DNA from: Gammaproteobacteria bacterium
GTDB taxonomy: Bacteria; Pseudomonadota; Gammaproteobacteria; UBA4575
Length of the DNA: 64,000 bases
Direction of reading: 5' to 3'
Assembly (NCBI GenBank): GCA_026713925.1
Contig: JAPONM010000007.1
Coordinates: 1-64,000 of the forward strand
In this document: positions 26,488 through 36,039 of the stretch, in pieces
How positions within the stretch are numbered: the stretch's first letter is position 1
Layout: each line of letters begins with the position of its first letter
Notes under the pieces: model-generated
Told to the model about the DNA's origin: nothing
Databases searched by the model: none
What the model saw: the letters and a program-made list of their open reading frames with translations, nothing else
Program-made: the position numbers and the translations under genes

Positions 26488-29400
26488 GCCTGAATAGCTC
26501 TCCTTTTATCCACATGTTTTAGCTTCAGCTTGGTTTTCCTACTCTCACGATAATCAGTTAGAAACTCATCAACATATTCAGCCAAGGCTGCTAAGCGTAA
26601 CTCTTTGTCTGAATATTGTTTGAGTACTTTACGAAGTTCAACTTTTATGCTCCGTGTGGCCTCACGAAGAGTTTTATCAATTGCAACAACTTCGTCGATG
26701 GGTTCAGCACCCTTTTTAAGAGACTTAATTAAAATCACATCAAAGTCACCTTCCATTCTTTCTGCACTCTTATCATTATGTAGCCGTAGTGTCCTCAGGT
26801 CCAAAATTCGCTTTGAAAAGTCACTTAACTTAACTTCAGCCTCTACACGGTCCGCATCTGTCCATTTTGCTGTGGGTTTTTGTCCTAGGAACATCAAAAT
26901 ATCATTGAACCAGTCTTCATCACTGCCGCTAGTTTTCGTCAAACGCTTGATGAAAGCACGCATACCATCAACATCCACTGTAAACTGCTCGAGTCCCTGG
27001 TAGAGACCATTTAGTTTTTTGCGCAGGTCTGGCAAATCCAGGTTTTGGTTCACATGAAATGCTTGCGCCAACAGGCGCCGCTGGTGTTTGAGCATATTGT
27101 TGTAGGCATGCTTGAGTTCTCTGAGAGATTCCTGCAGTTCTACTGCAAAGCTTTCGACGTTGCTGCTAGGCGTATCATGGTCACTTTGGCTGAACCCATC
27201 AAAACCTAGCGCCCTAGGCAAATCTTCAAACAACAAACGCTCTGGCGACTTGGCTAAATTGAAGGCGTTGCGCACTGCTTGAGCTTTTGGTGACAAAAAG
27301 GCACTACGGGTTTTCTTGGTGAACTCTGGCAGAGTCCTGATGAACGAAGCGAGCGGCCTGACCAGATCAATGACAGTTCTCTTTTTCCCATCGTTATAGA
27401 GTGCTTTCGTATACTGATCAAATATTGATGCCCTTAGACCTTCAACTCGAAAACGTTGCACTGTAAATTCATGCGGTACTTTAACGAATCGTTCTAATGC
27501 TTCTTCAGAGAGGTAAGGAATGTATATACCGTTTTCATAAATTGCTAGTTCATGTTGGTACGTTAGATATGCAGCCATATAAAGAATCGGCAGTACTCCT
27601 TCCTTGACTCCATAGGGAGGGGCCATGAGCATTGCTGATAAAGTAGAAAATGGCTGTGGTTCTTTTTCTGTTGTAGCTAAAAAATCCTCTATACGATTCC
27701 AGAAGAATCTGATGTTAGCCTGATCTTTTCCGCCATCACTTGACGGGGCTGTGAAACCTATACCGCTACCCGTGTAACCATGCAAACCTGTCTTTTTTAG
27801 CAATGCCCTGTATATGGCCTTTTCTGGTGGGAATTTATCGATGGCTAAATCTATTTGGTTGCCGTGTTTTAGCATAGCTGAAAGCAGCCTATTTCGACCC
27901 GCTGCTGCTTGGCTTGATGGTCTGTCCCTGTTTATCAACTCATTGTGAATAATGGGTGCTTTATGGTATATCGCACTCAGTACATCAGACAGCATTTCTT
28001 GCAGATGCCGCTTATTGTCAATTGGCTGCAGTTTGCTTTTCCAGAACCACTTACTGTCCTGTGGTCTATTGAGTAATTCCTTTAGTAATTCCTGTTGAAC
28101 GTATTCAGCAGATTGTAGGCGATCTTCAAGTTCGAGCTTCGCGACAGGATCATGACTCAATTCCTGGCAACTCATATTAATTTGGCTCAATGCCAATACT
28201 TCTGCTGTAGATTCATGTAACTGAGCAGCGCTCGGACAAAGTACTACTAAATCCAGTTCACTAAAATGTGTAATGACTGACTCATAAAACAAAGATACGT
28301 CTTCTTGGTTGAATGCTAGATATAAAATAACTCGAGGATTTTCTGTGCCAAGCGACTGATGTCTGTAAGTTTGAGCATCTATAAAAAGGGGGACAAAGTA
28401 ACGAAGTGCACCATTTTGTATGGTGTATTTGCGCGCCACGATAGGTGTTAAAAATTTTCGCTGATTCAGTTCCTGTGTCAAAGAGAAACTCCCAAGTTTG
28501 CCTAATTCCTCTTGCAAGGTCGCTTCGAGATCAAAATCGCTTCCTTGCCAAACTCGGTACTCTGAACTGAAGCGACGAAAGCTGACAACAGACTTGTTTT
28601 GCAGCGCCTTGATCGACTTCCTGAAAATTTTTCGACTAGGCGAGCAAGCCTCAAGTACAAACTCTGATGCTTTCAGACCACCTTTGGAGCCAGTGATGTT
28701 ATGTAGACCAATTGTCTTCAGCAAGGCTAGCTCATGTGTATCCGCATCTCCAAGACGCTCGATCGCTGCAATAACTTCAGCCCATCGTCGGTGAGTCATG
28801 TAATCACCAAGTACTGCAGGCTGGTTAGTGATGAAGTAATCAAATATGTGATGCGGGAAAATCCAATCTTCAATCGACTTAATATGTTCAAGCATATACT
28901 GCAAGCCATATTCTTCATGACTTCCTAAGTAGCTGAACAACGTTCGTTCATTTTGAGCAACTTTTTGACACAACTGCGGCAAAATCAAAGCTGTAATTGG
29001 ATGCAGTGGATAACATTGAATGAATAAGTCACGTGCATCATCTTTTGGCAGTGAACAGGGAAGAACACGATTGTTTGACAAAGCAGGTAACAGAGCATCT
29101 ACTGTGTTTGCTACCTGGAACTGTTCTTGCGTAGAGAGATTTTGATCAAATGCAGCAGCTACTACACGTAGCATTTGCTCTGCTGACTCTAAGAAAGGAA
29201 CTTCCTCAAACCTTCCCTGTACTTTTGACCATTCTTCAGTCAAGCTTTCGCCAAGTCCTTTTGCGTACTGTTCAAAGGACTGATGTAGAAGCACAAATAA
29301 AGATAAGTTGACTTGCGCACCTGTACAAGCATGTTCTGCTAGAGCCTGAAGTAAGAAAATGTCATTGGCCCCGTAGTGCCGAACTTCATATTCTAGAAAT

Positions 29401-30008
29401 TTCCCCAGCTCATCTATAACGAGCAAAATTCCTGCTGCATTAGTTCCGCTTGCACTTGCTAAGGCATTTTGGAGACTTTTCATCAAATCCAATAGCTCAG
29501 ACACAGATAGGCTTTCACGCTCAACTGCAGATTGTAGTTTTCCAACAACATTATGGTTGGGGCCGCGGCGCCTACTCCAGTAATCAAAGGCAGCTTCCGC
29601 TAGTCCGCTTACAATGCGACGTGCTAAAGGTTCAGGCGCCCCGGTGATGAGTACTTTCAAGTAGCCGCTTGTTCTTGCAGTTTCTTTCCTAAATTTATTA
29701 CACAGGGTGTGCCCGCTAGCCGTGTTTAAAGTCTTGAAAGCTGCTTTTGTTTTTTTGTCGCGTGGGTCCGAAAGCAAATGGGAAAGAAAAACCGAAAAAA
29801 CAGATTTACCAGAACCATATGGCCCAACTATGGACCACGCCCTCGGAGCTTGATGTGAACCGAAAGTTTCAGTAATCCTTGCAAGCGTTCTAGTAGCTCT
29901 TGATGTTGGGACATAAGTCTCAACAACCGCCTGAGAATTAGCGTCCCGTTCAATGTTTACAGAGCGCGTATAGTGTGTATTGATGGTAATTATTTCTTGC
30001 AGGTTCAC
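26484..30008 (-). CDS. giant BrxC/PglY-like P-loop ATPase
   Basis: About 1,174 residues: a P-loop GPYGSGKSVFS near residue 63, a Walker B-like LLVIDELGKFLEY near 210, and a long helical remainder with a basic C-terminus (KTKLKLKHVDKRR). Size and motifs resemble the BrxC/PglY ATPases of BREX systems and similar ATPases beside PAPS-reductase genes. The start was set to GTG 30008, whose GTGA overlaps the stop of the DUF4007 gene, a sign of translational coupling; a longer GTG start at 30020 is less likely. It is probably the central motor/scaffold of the operon. Confidence 0.87.
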   Translation of the reverse strand: MNLQEIITINTHYTRSVNIERDANSQAVVETYVPTSRATRTLARITETFGSHQAPRAWSIVGPYGSGKSVFSVFLSHLLSDPRDKKTKAAFKTLNTASGHTLCNKFRKETARTSGYLKVLITGAPEPLARRIVSGLAEAAFDYWSRRRGPNHNVVGKLQSAVERESLSVSELLDLMKSLQNALASASGTNAAGILLVIDELGKFLEYEVRHYGANDIFLLQALAEHACTGAQVNLSLFVLLHQSFEQYAKGLGESLTEEWSKVQGRFEEVPFLESAEQMLRVVAAAFDQNLSTQEQFQVANTVDALLPALSNNRVLPCSLPKDDARDLFIQCYPLHPITALILPQLCQKVAQNERTLFSYLGSHEEYGLQYMLEHIKSIEDWIFPHHIFDYFITNQPAVLGDYMTHRRWAEVIAAIERLGDADTHELALLKTIGLHNITGSKGGLKASEFVLEACSPSRKIFRKSIKALQNKSVVSFRRFSSEYRVWQGSDFDLEATLQEELGKLGSFSLTQELNQRKFLTPIVARKYTIQNGALRYFVPLFIDAQTYRHQSLGTENPRVILYLAFNQEDVSLFYESVITHFSELDLVVLCPSAAQLHESTAEVLALSQINMSCQELSHDPVAKLELEDRLQSAEYVQQELLKELLNRPQDSKWFWKSKLQPIDNKRHLQEMLSDVLSAIYHKAPIIHNELINRDRPSSQAAAGRNRLLSAMLKHGNQIDLAIDKFPPEKAIYRALLKKTGLHGYTGSGIGFTAPSSDGGKDQANIRFFWNRIEDFLATTEKEPQPFSTLSAMLMAPPYGVKEGVLPILYMAAYLTYQHELAIYENGIYIPYLSEEALERFVKVPHEFTVQRFRVEGLRASIFDQYTKALYNDGKKRTVIDLVRPLASFIRTLPEFTKKTRSAFLSPKAQAVRNAFNLAKSPERLLFEDLPRALGFDGFSQSDHDTPSSNVESFAVELQESLRELKHAYNNMLKHQRRLLAQAFHVNQNLDLPDLRKKLNGLYQGLEQFTVDVDGMRAFIKRLTKTSGSDEDWFNDILMFLGQKPTAKWTDADRVEAEVKLSDFSKRILDLRTLRLHNDKSAERMEGDFDVILIKSLKKGAEPIDEVVAIDKTLREATRSIKVELRKVLKQYSDKELRLAALAEYVDEFLTDYRESRKTKLKLKHVDKRRAIQA

Positions 30009-30931
30009 GCTGCAGCACACCTCTTGCTATTGATTAAATAGTGCTGGCCCAAGTACTGTAGCGGGTCAACTTCATTTTCGACCAGCCTATATAGCTGGTG
30101 AATGCCTGCAGTTTCATTGATAGTAAATTGGTTAGGCATGTATTCAGTCATATGCTCCAGTTTGGCAATAAGGTCCGCTTCTGTTAATCGAAATATTGTT
30201 CCTGGAGATACAAATTGATCGCGGCTGTACATCAGTTTTTCCAATGGCAGCGATGTCATGCCTCTCGCTTGCATGAGTTGCGCGACCGCAAAGCTGAAAA
30301 TGCCAGTGGGCAGATATGTTCTAGCCTTGGCAGGTGACTGATAAGTTCGACCGTTTGGCGAGTGGGTCAACAGACCTAAAAGCGACAAGGGGGAATCCAA
30401 AGCGTCCTCAAGAGGTGCACGTCCATTGTTTTTGGACTGTACATACATGCGTGTCAATACAGCCAAGTCATTTTTTAAAGTTGTAGGGGAGACTTTAATT
30501 TTTAAGCCAACTTCTACAAAACTGGTTAATCCAGTGAGGAGTTCGGCAGCAGCAAATTCAGATTTATGAAACTGATTGAAAAACCAGTAGAAAGTTGTGG
30601 CTTGCTCAGCATTTGTTGCCAACAGCCAGTGGAGTAGCCATAAGGTGCCTTCATCTTCGAGATAAGGGTCATAACCATGCTTAGGGTCAAACAGTTTTTT
30701 CCCGAGGAGGGTTGGGGTATTTGAACTTTTCTCAATCAACTGAAAAGCTTTCAGCCAATAGCGTATTGAGGTAACCATGTTTTTGCCTACCCCGAGTTCG
30801 ACTGTAGAGTTTTCAGAATCGAATACTCCGGGATAATTTTGTACGGCTTGAAAGCCTTTGGAAAGCCAGCTGTAGCGTAGAGCAAAAGTTTCGTGACGAC
30901 CAAATGTCCCCTTGTCAGCTTTAGAGCGCAT
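30005..30931 (-). CDS. DUF4007 family protein
   Basis: The 308-residue protein begins with GTFGRHETFALRYSWLSKG, the N-terminal signature of DUF4007, a family found next to PAPS-reductase-like and BrxC-like genes in defence loci. The remainder is helical. The function is unknown; a DNA-binding or adaptor role is inferred from context only. It overlaps the small regulator upstream by about 11 nt and the ATPase downstream by 4 nt. Confidence 0.88.
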   Translation of the reverse strand: MRSKADKGTFGRHETFALRYSWLSKGFQAVQNYPGVFDSENSTVELGVGKNMVTSIRYWLKAFQLIEKSSNTPTLLGKKLFDPKHGYDPYLEDEGTLWLLHWLLATNAEQATTFYWFFNQFHKSEFAAAELLTGLTSFVEVGLKIKVSPTTLKNDLAVLTRMYVQSKNNGRAPLEDALDSPLSLLGLLTHSPNGRTYQSPAKARTYLPTGIFSFAVAQLMQARGMTSLPLEKLMYSRDQFVSPGTIFRLTEADLIAKLEHMTEYMPNQFTINETAGIHQLYRLVENEVDPLQYLGQHYLINSKRCAAA

Positions 30932-31121
30932 TACTGTTTTCCAGCTTTGCTGGATTCAGTAGGTCGAGTTGTAGCTGTACTTTTCCTGCAAGGTAGTCTT
31001 CGACATTTTTAAGAAACCAGTCTTTCAGACAGTAGTCGTCGTGTTTAAGCGACTGATAAAGTTCTTGTTTAAGATTGGGGTCAATTTCTATTACGATACG
31101 ACCGCTTTTACCAACAGGCAT
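30921..31121 (-). CDS. small ribbon-helix-helix-like protein
   Basis: A 66-residue protein whose first half looks like an RHH fold: a short strand GRIVIEID followed by helices PNLKQELYQSLKHD and CLKDWFLKNVEDYL. Proteins like this are DNA-binding autoregulators or partition/antitoxin factors. It is the first gene of the operon, and its 3' end overlaps the DUF4007 start. ATG 31121 was chosen; GTG 31127 is an alternative. Palindromes immediately upstream support an autoregulatory role. Confidence 0.65.
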   Translation of the reverse strand: MPVGKSGRIVIEIDPNLKQELYQSLKHDDYCLKDWFLKNVEDYLAGKVQLQLDLLNPAKLENSNAL

Positions 31122-31132
31122 GTTCACTGCTC

Positions 31133-31142
31133 GTAATATTAC
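31133..31142 (-). promoter_or_regulatory. candidate operator of the defence operon
   Basis: GTAATATTAC (31133-31142) is a perfect 10-bp palindrome 12 nt upstream of the RHH-like start codon. It is followed by related AT-rich elements on the plus strand, TATGTTATGTTAC (31150-31162), which contain two tandem ATGTT units. They lie where a promoter for the minus-strand operon is expected. Binding by the RHH-like protein is inferred. Confidence 0.45.
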
Positions 31143-31543
31143 ATAATGCTATGTTATGTTACATACATGGAAATTGCCACTACAATTTTCAACCACGTAA
31201 ATAATCTAGATGTGACCAATGCTAGGCTTGGGTTTAACGTTTAAAGCATGATTTCATTGACTTTAAAAGTGAAAATTGAGTGACCGACGGCAGGGCGCTG
31301 AAGTTGGCGTGGACCTTGCCGCAGATGCTCACACACTCGCGTCAGGCTTTGAGCAGGAGAATGGCATGCGGGCTAGTGCGTTGGGGATGGACTTGAAGTA
31401 GAGGCGGCATATATGGAAACAAAAATACAGGTCTAGAAATGGTAGGCTGCGATGCAGGACACGCACCGAAAAAGCGCTCGGGAAATCTTGGACGATTACC
31501 CTCCCTCGAAGTTCCGTTTAAGGCTGTCGATCTTACTGAGAGA
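31143..31543. other. 400-bp spacer with a GC-richer patch
   Basis: No gene is supported here. The first 100 bp are AT-rich and probably contain the promoter of the minus-strand operon. From about 31270 to 31520 the composition jumps to near 55% GC, unlike both flanks, and short frames on each strand have no family resemblance. It could be a remnant of an inserted backbone-like or mobile sequence. Confidence 0.5.
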
Positions 31544-33955
31544 TTATGAAAGCGACTCAATTAAGGCGGACATTTCAAAGTTGAGCAAAAATTCTGAGTA
31601 ATAGCTGTCAAAAATATCCATTAAATAATCTCCCAACTCGACATCTTCATTGCCTCGATTATCACTTAATGATTTTTTTATACGATATTTTCTGTTTTTT
31701 GTGATCATATAAAGAAATATCGTATGAAAATATACTGATGACAGGTATCTTTTTTGTGCGACTGAAATTTGTTCTTCTGTTGTTAATTGAGCAATATATT
31801 TCTTAAGTACTGTGCTGTCCAAATTTATATGAATCGAGTCTAGTTTTTCGCCTTCAACGAGCGGATACATGATTTTGCTATAATCAAATTCACAAAAATC
31901 GTACGTGCTCCAGTCTTTTTTATAAACTTTCCGTAGGCTTGGAAGACCCATATCACTTCGGATTGTTTGTTTCGCTGATTGTTTTGGTTTTTTATATTGT
32001 TTGTCGGTTATTTGTACTAAAAATATTTGATCTATATTGTCCTCTGGAGAAGTCAGCGACGCTTTGACTTTTACCGCATCACCTACCGATAGCGATTTTG
32101 TAGGCTTAATATTTACTCGAATTATCCCCTTGTTTGGACTGGAGTGAGATATGGAGAATATCTCTTCAATATCTTTTGGAATCCCAGGCTTGTCTCCTCC
32201 TGTAGATTCATTAGTGCCTAGAGATAAAACTGCAATTTGCAACTCCCCAGGATCATCAATTCTGTCAAAATAGTTGTCTTCTGCGTCAGTTGAAAATTGA
32301 ATAGTTCTGTCTCCGCCAATTGGCAGTTTTGTTAAAGACATACCTTCATCATTCTTGCTTTTTGTTTTTATCTGGAAGGATGTAGGGTACCGTTTTGGGC
32401 TGAATTCATGTTTAGCTATGTCAGACTCTTGTAGTTTTTCTCCTTTCTTTTTCTTCGCTGCTCCCTTTAGCTTATCTAGATTGAATGTTTGGTTTAAAAG
32501 TCGCATCAATTCATTGTTCAAAGGTAAGTTTTTGCTAAAATCTTTTAGTAATTCATCAGCAGATTCAGCATTTACAGTAATAGAGTCTTTCCACTCCTTA
32601 TAAATGTCTTTTAGATCACCTTTGATTAAATTTTCTGTAAGAATTTTCCTTAGCCTTGCTGACTCCTCACCATTTTTTAAACGGTCACGCGAAGCCATGA
32701 ACAACTCATTTCTGAACTCTAGTTTCAGATTGGAACAGTCGACGTGAATTAACAAGTAATCTTTTAAGAGCTGAAATTTTAAGGAACGTGTTATGAACTC
32801 GCTTGTGTAATGGCCCTGTACTTGTCCATTCAATGAAAACATTACATGCATATTGTTTTTGAAAAATTCTCTTCTTATTGTTGCTTTTGATTCATTAACA
32901 GTTTTTCCTTCTAGTTTTGGGTTGAATACATAAATTGTTGCCTTGAAATCACCGATCTCTGAGCTTTTATAGGTGTTTGATATTATTTGCCTTATGTACT
33001 TGTTTCTATCTTCCTCCATCCTTCGTTTAAGTCCATATAATTCTCGTGCAAGATTTTCGTCCTTTGGGTACCGCTCCTTTTTATCAATGGTATAAATTGG
33101 GAGGGCTGGCTCGAAAAGATACTCATTGATGCTTTGGTTCAAATCTCTGGAAATGACTGATCTTGAACCTGGAGGTAGATCGTAGGAGTACAGTTTTATT
33201 ATTGATCCAGTTATGAATTTCCTGTTTAACAAACCCAAATCTAGTTCCTGTATCTGGAAGCTTGGAATTCTTTTGTTGACCACCAAATACTCGTACCAAG
33301 TATTTTTTTTGGTTTTCTTTTCTTGCTCTGTGAGGGGATGTTTTCGGATCAAGGTAAATCCAAAGTTTCCAGTATTGTCAAAACGTTTTGAAGCAACTAG
33401 CTGATATCGTTTTTTCCCGCAAAAAACGACAGCACCAGCCCCACCCATATTATATTTTCCTTGTACGAACGGTATTTCATTTTTATTGCCACGTAAAAGA
33501 GAGAGGAAGGTGGCTTCAAAGCTATCTGGGTGCTGTCCTTCACCATCATCATAAATAATTAGTGAAGTATCTAATCTTGGCCCATCTGCTATTATTTGGA
33601 TGGACTCAGCTTGCCTTTTCCGAGTTCCAGATAAATCCCAATCTGCAGATTTTTGGAAAAATTGCTTTACCGCTTCATCTAGCGTTTTAGGAGCCATGTA
33701 TGAGGTTGGTTCTATCCCATCTTCTCGGCAACGTCTCATAAGAATTGCATCAATTGAATTAGTAATCTTTTCAACTAAGGCGGGAATTGGCGAGGCTTGC
33801 TGGTTTTCAATTACTCCAAAAAAACTTTCATTCTGCCCGTAGGGCACCCAGGAAATACTTTTGTCCTTCAAGTAATGCCCTAGACATTTGTCTAGCTCTG
33901 ATTCATTACTTGAGCGATAAATATCAAAAAATAGTGTTCTCAGGTCAATAGACAT
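31544..33955 (-). CDS. GHKL ATPase, second and unrelated type
   Basis: The 803-residue protein has a Bergerat-fold ATPase: LVEKITNSIDAIL (N-box, about residues 60-72), IYDDGEGQHP (about 134-143) and GKYNMGGAGAVVFCG (about 167-181). A long C-terminal region follows with a Lys-rich linker near 515 (AAKKKKGEK) and a beta-rich part. It is not closely similar to the other GHKL protein of the island, as the motifs and lengths differ. Very low GC. It lies 53 nt downstream of the methyltransferase-like gene on the same strand. Confidence 0.8.
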   Translation of the reverse strand: MSIDLRTLFFDIYRSSNESELDKCLGHYLKDKSISWVPYGQNESFFGVIENQQASPIPALVEKITNSIDAILMRRCREDGIEPTSYMAPKTLDEAVKQFFQKSADWDLSGTRKRQAESIQIIADGPRLDTSLIIYDDGEGQHPDSFEATFLSLLRGNKNEIPFVQGKYNMGGAGAVVFCGKKRYQLVASKRFDNTGNFGFTLIRKHPLTEQEKKTKKNTWYEYLVVNKRIPSFQIQELDLGLLNRKFITGSIIKLYSYDLPPGSRSVISRDLNQSINEYLFEPALPIYTIDKKERYPKDENLARELYGLKRRMEEDRNKYIRQIISNTYKSSEIGDFKATIYVFNPKLEGKTVNESKATIRREFFKNNMHVMFSLNGQVQGHYTSEFITRSLKFQLLKDYLLIHVDCSNLKLEFRNELFMASRDRLKNGEESARLRKILTENLIKGDLKDIYKEWKDSITVNAESADELLKDFSKNLPLNNELMRLLNQTFNLDKLKGAAKKKKGEKLQESDIAKHEFSPKRYPTSFQIKTKSKNDEGMSLTKLPIGGDRTIQFSTDAEDNYFDRIDDPGELQIAVLSLGTNESTGGDKPGIPKDIEEIFSISHSSPNKGIIRVNIKPTKSLSVGDAVKVKASLTSPEDNIDQIFLVQITDKQYKKPKQSAKQTIRSDMGLPSLRKVYKKDWSTYDFCEFDYSKIMYPLVEGEKLDSIHINLDSTVLKKYIAQLTTEEQISVAQKRYLSSVYFHTIFLYMITKNRKYRIKKSLSDNRGNEDVELGDYLMDIFDSYYSEFLLNFEMSALIESLS

Positions 33956-34008
33956 TATTTTATTTGGTCATTTAGGCTAGTATCTGTATGAAATTCTGTG
34001 TATCTAGG

Positions 34009-36039
34009 CTAGAGGCGTGCTAAGGAAATATTTTTGCGTGCTAGCGTGTTAAAAAAACTACCCGAGTCCGGGCCGAAGCCTGAAAAATCAAACAAGTTTA
34101 GTGACTCTAGTTTTCTGTCAAACTTGGCTTGCAAGCTGTATCTAGGGTGACTTGCAGGAAGATATCTAGATTTCAGATACAACAGTTGTGGTTCATAGCC
34201 TTCTGTGTAGTCAAAGAAATCAATATCGCGCTGGTGCAATTTGATTTTGATTCGGAGAGTCAACTTTGGCAATAGGCTATTTTCAAAATTCTTATATCGC
34301 ATCAAAGATATTTTCCCGGATTGTGTATGTATTTTAATTAAATCAATATTTTGATATTCCCCATAGATTTGCTCGCCGCAGCCTAAATAAACTCGCAGAA
34401 CAGGAGGCAATCTGCTAATTAAGGATGCGTGAAACGTGAATGAATGTCCTTCTGCTAGGAGTCCACAATTCAGTGCTCCGTAGCTCTTTTTACAGGCTTG
34501 CTCTATGTTTTCTTCGTCACCGACAGAAAATAGTAACTTTGTCGCATGCACCAATGCGTCATTGTATGTACTGAAGTGAACTTTAAGATCACGTTTCAAG
34601 CTTTCAGGCATGTGTGTGTAGGGCTTCCTTTTCTCGAATAATCCAAGTGCTAAATACACAAGCAAGTCATCCCTTCGGTTTCGTTTCGATTGCTGAAAGT
34701 CATTGTCCTCATACAGGTTAATCAATGCATCGAAAGCTTTCTTGTGTGAGCCTGCAACTCGTCTCAGATCTACAGACAATTCGAATTCATCATTGGCCGG
34801 GATACGTCCGAGTTCCAGGCAGACCTTCCAGAAGTTGTCGAACAGGAATTTGTGTTTTTCGACGAGCTTTTCGGAAGAGACGGAACGCTTAGTGCTTTTT
34901 TCTTTTTGAGTGAGATGCTGCCACTTACGTTTGACTCTCTGGCGGGAGGATAAGAAGAGTTGCTCTTCATCCTTATCCTTGAAGACCAGGAATATGCCGG
35001 GTCCTGCAGCAACTACTATTTCATCAAGTGTAGTCTCCAGATAACTTCGAAACTCAGACTGCGAAAAGTATTTCTGGAACGTATTGCGCTGGGTGATAAC
35101 GCCATCTTTGTAAGGCGTGAAGTGTGAGGCAATTGCCTCGCTCCCTAGCATCACTGACACACAAAGAAGTTTTTGCGTATATGTGTAGGCATCTTTTAAT
35201 GCCTGATCACGTTCTGCACGATCTTCAATGACGTTGATGACATAACCCAGATTTACAATGTCTGCATCTGTTCTATTTCCATCTTTTCGGTGGACAGGAT
35301 CCCAGCCGGAAACATCGATGCCGTGCATTTCAAGCTCACGAATATCATCCCCTTTCCCGCAGCCGTAATCCAGTACACTGAATTCACCATTGAAGTAATC
35401 ATGGCGTGCAAGCAGCTGCATGGGAGCAGAAAGCTTGTTCCGGTCAATAGCTGTCAGATGCCTGTCAATGGTTTTGTCCTGAACAGGTGCTGTTGTTTCT
35501 TTGAGTTCCTGATTACATTTTGGAATCAATCTTCCGTTTTTGTTTAGTATGTAGCCTTTACGACTGATCAGGCGCCCCCAATTCTTCTTGAATCCTATCG
35601 TTTTAGGGTTTTCATAGAGTCCAGCGCGTTCACCTTCTTCCGTAATTTCCCTGAATACTGATACTTGAGGATGGCTAGGTTTTAAGAAGGTTTCTTTACG
35701 GTGGAGAATCGGGGGGTTTTCCGAGTTCCGATAGGTTGTTTTGCGGCATGATGATTTTTCCAGATCAATCGTGTAGCTGCTATCGAGTGCAGGGTAAGCA
35801 TCTTCAAAGAAAGCGGGATAATGTAACAGCGTGATTTTATGATCGCGCTTGGAAAACTTGATCACATTCCAGATTTCATCCTCCAGCGAAAGACTGATAA
35901 TGGCTTTTGCAATGTGCCTGCCTAACGCCTTAGGCAAAGTATCGATCGCGGATTCATGGATATAGACAGCATCCGGTAGCTGTTTGCCAACAGGAATCTC
36001 TTTTATGAGTGACTTGAATTCACGAAATTGCAAAGACAT
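34009..36039 (-). CDS. DNA phosphorothioation-associated putative methyltransferase
   Basis: The 676-residue protein has an N-terminal domain of about 200 residues starting with a KEIPVGKQLPDAVYIH segment, then a SAM-binding Rossmann domain with VLDYGCGKGDDIRELE near residue 220 and GWDPVHR following. This is the TIGR04096 family, first noticed beside dnd gene clusters; enzymatic activity is unproven. Here no dndBDE genes are present, but a DndC-like enzyme is encoded 8 kb downstream on the same strand. The start ATG 36039 faces the divergent DUF262 gene across a 237-bp spacer. Confidence 0.88.
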   Translation of the reverse strand: MSLQFREFKSLIKEIPVGKQLPDAVYIHESAIDTLPKALGRHIAKAIISLSLEDEIWNVIKFSKRDHKITLLHYPAFFEDAYPALDSSYTIDLEKSSCRKTTYRNSENPPILHRKETFLKPSHPQVSVFREITEEGERAGLYENPKTIGFKKNWGRLISRKGYILNKNGRLIPKCNQELKETTAPVQDKTIDRHLTAIDRNKLSAPMQLLARHDYFNGEFSVLDYGCGKGDDIRELEMHGIDVSGWDPVHRKDGNRTDADIVNLGYVINVIEDRAERDQALKDAYTYTQKLLCVSVMLGSEAIASHFTPYKDGVITQRNTFQKYFSQSEFRSYLETTLDEIVVAAGPGIFLVFKDKDEEQLFLSSRQRVKRKWQHLTQKEKSTKRSVSSEKLVEKHKFLFDNFWKVCLELGRIPANDEFELSVDLRRVAGSHKKAFDALINLYEDNDFQQSKRNRRDDLLVYLALGLFEKRKPYTHMPESLKRDLKVHFSTYNDALVHATKLLFSVGDEENIEQACKKSYGALNCGLLAEGHSFTFHASLISRLPPVLRVYLGCGEQIYGEYQNIDLIKIHTQSGKISLMRYKNFENSLLPKLTLRIKIKLHQRDIDFFDYTEGYEPQLLYLKSRYLPASHPRYSLQAKFDRKLESLNLFDFSGFGPDSGSFFNTLARKNISLARL

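Noticed and set aside
21278-36039. Canonical Dnd, Ssp, BREX or DISARM system
   Set aside because: Individual families match, but the defining members (DndBDE, SspB, PglZ/PglX/BrxL, DrmA/DrmB) are absent.
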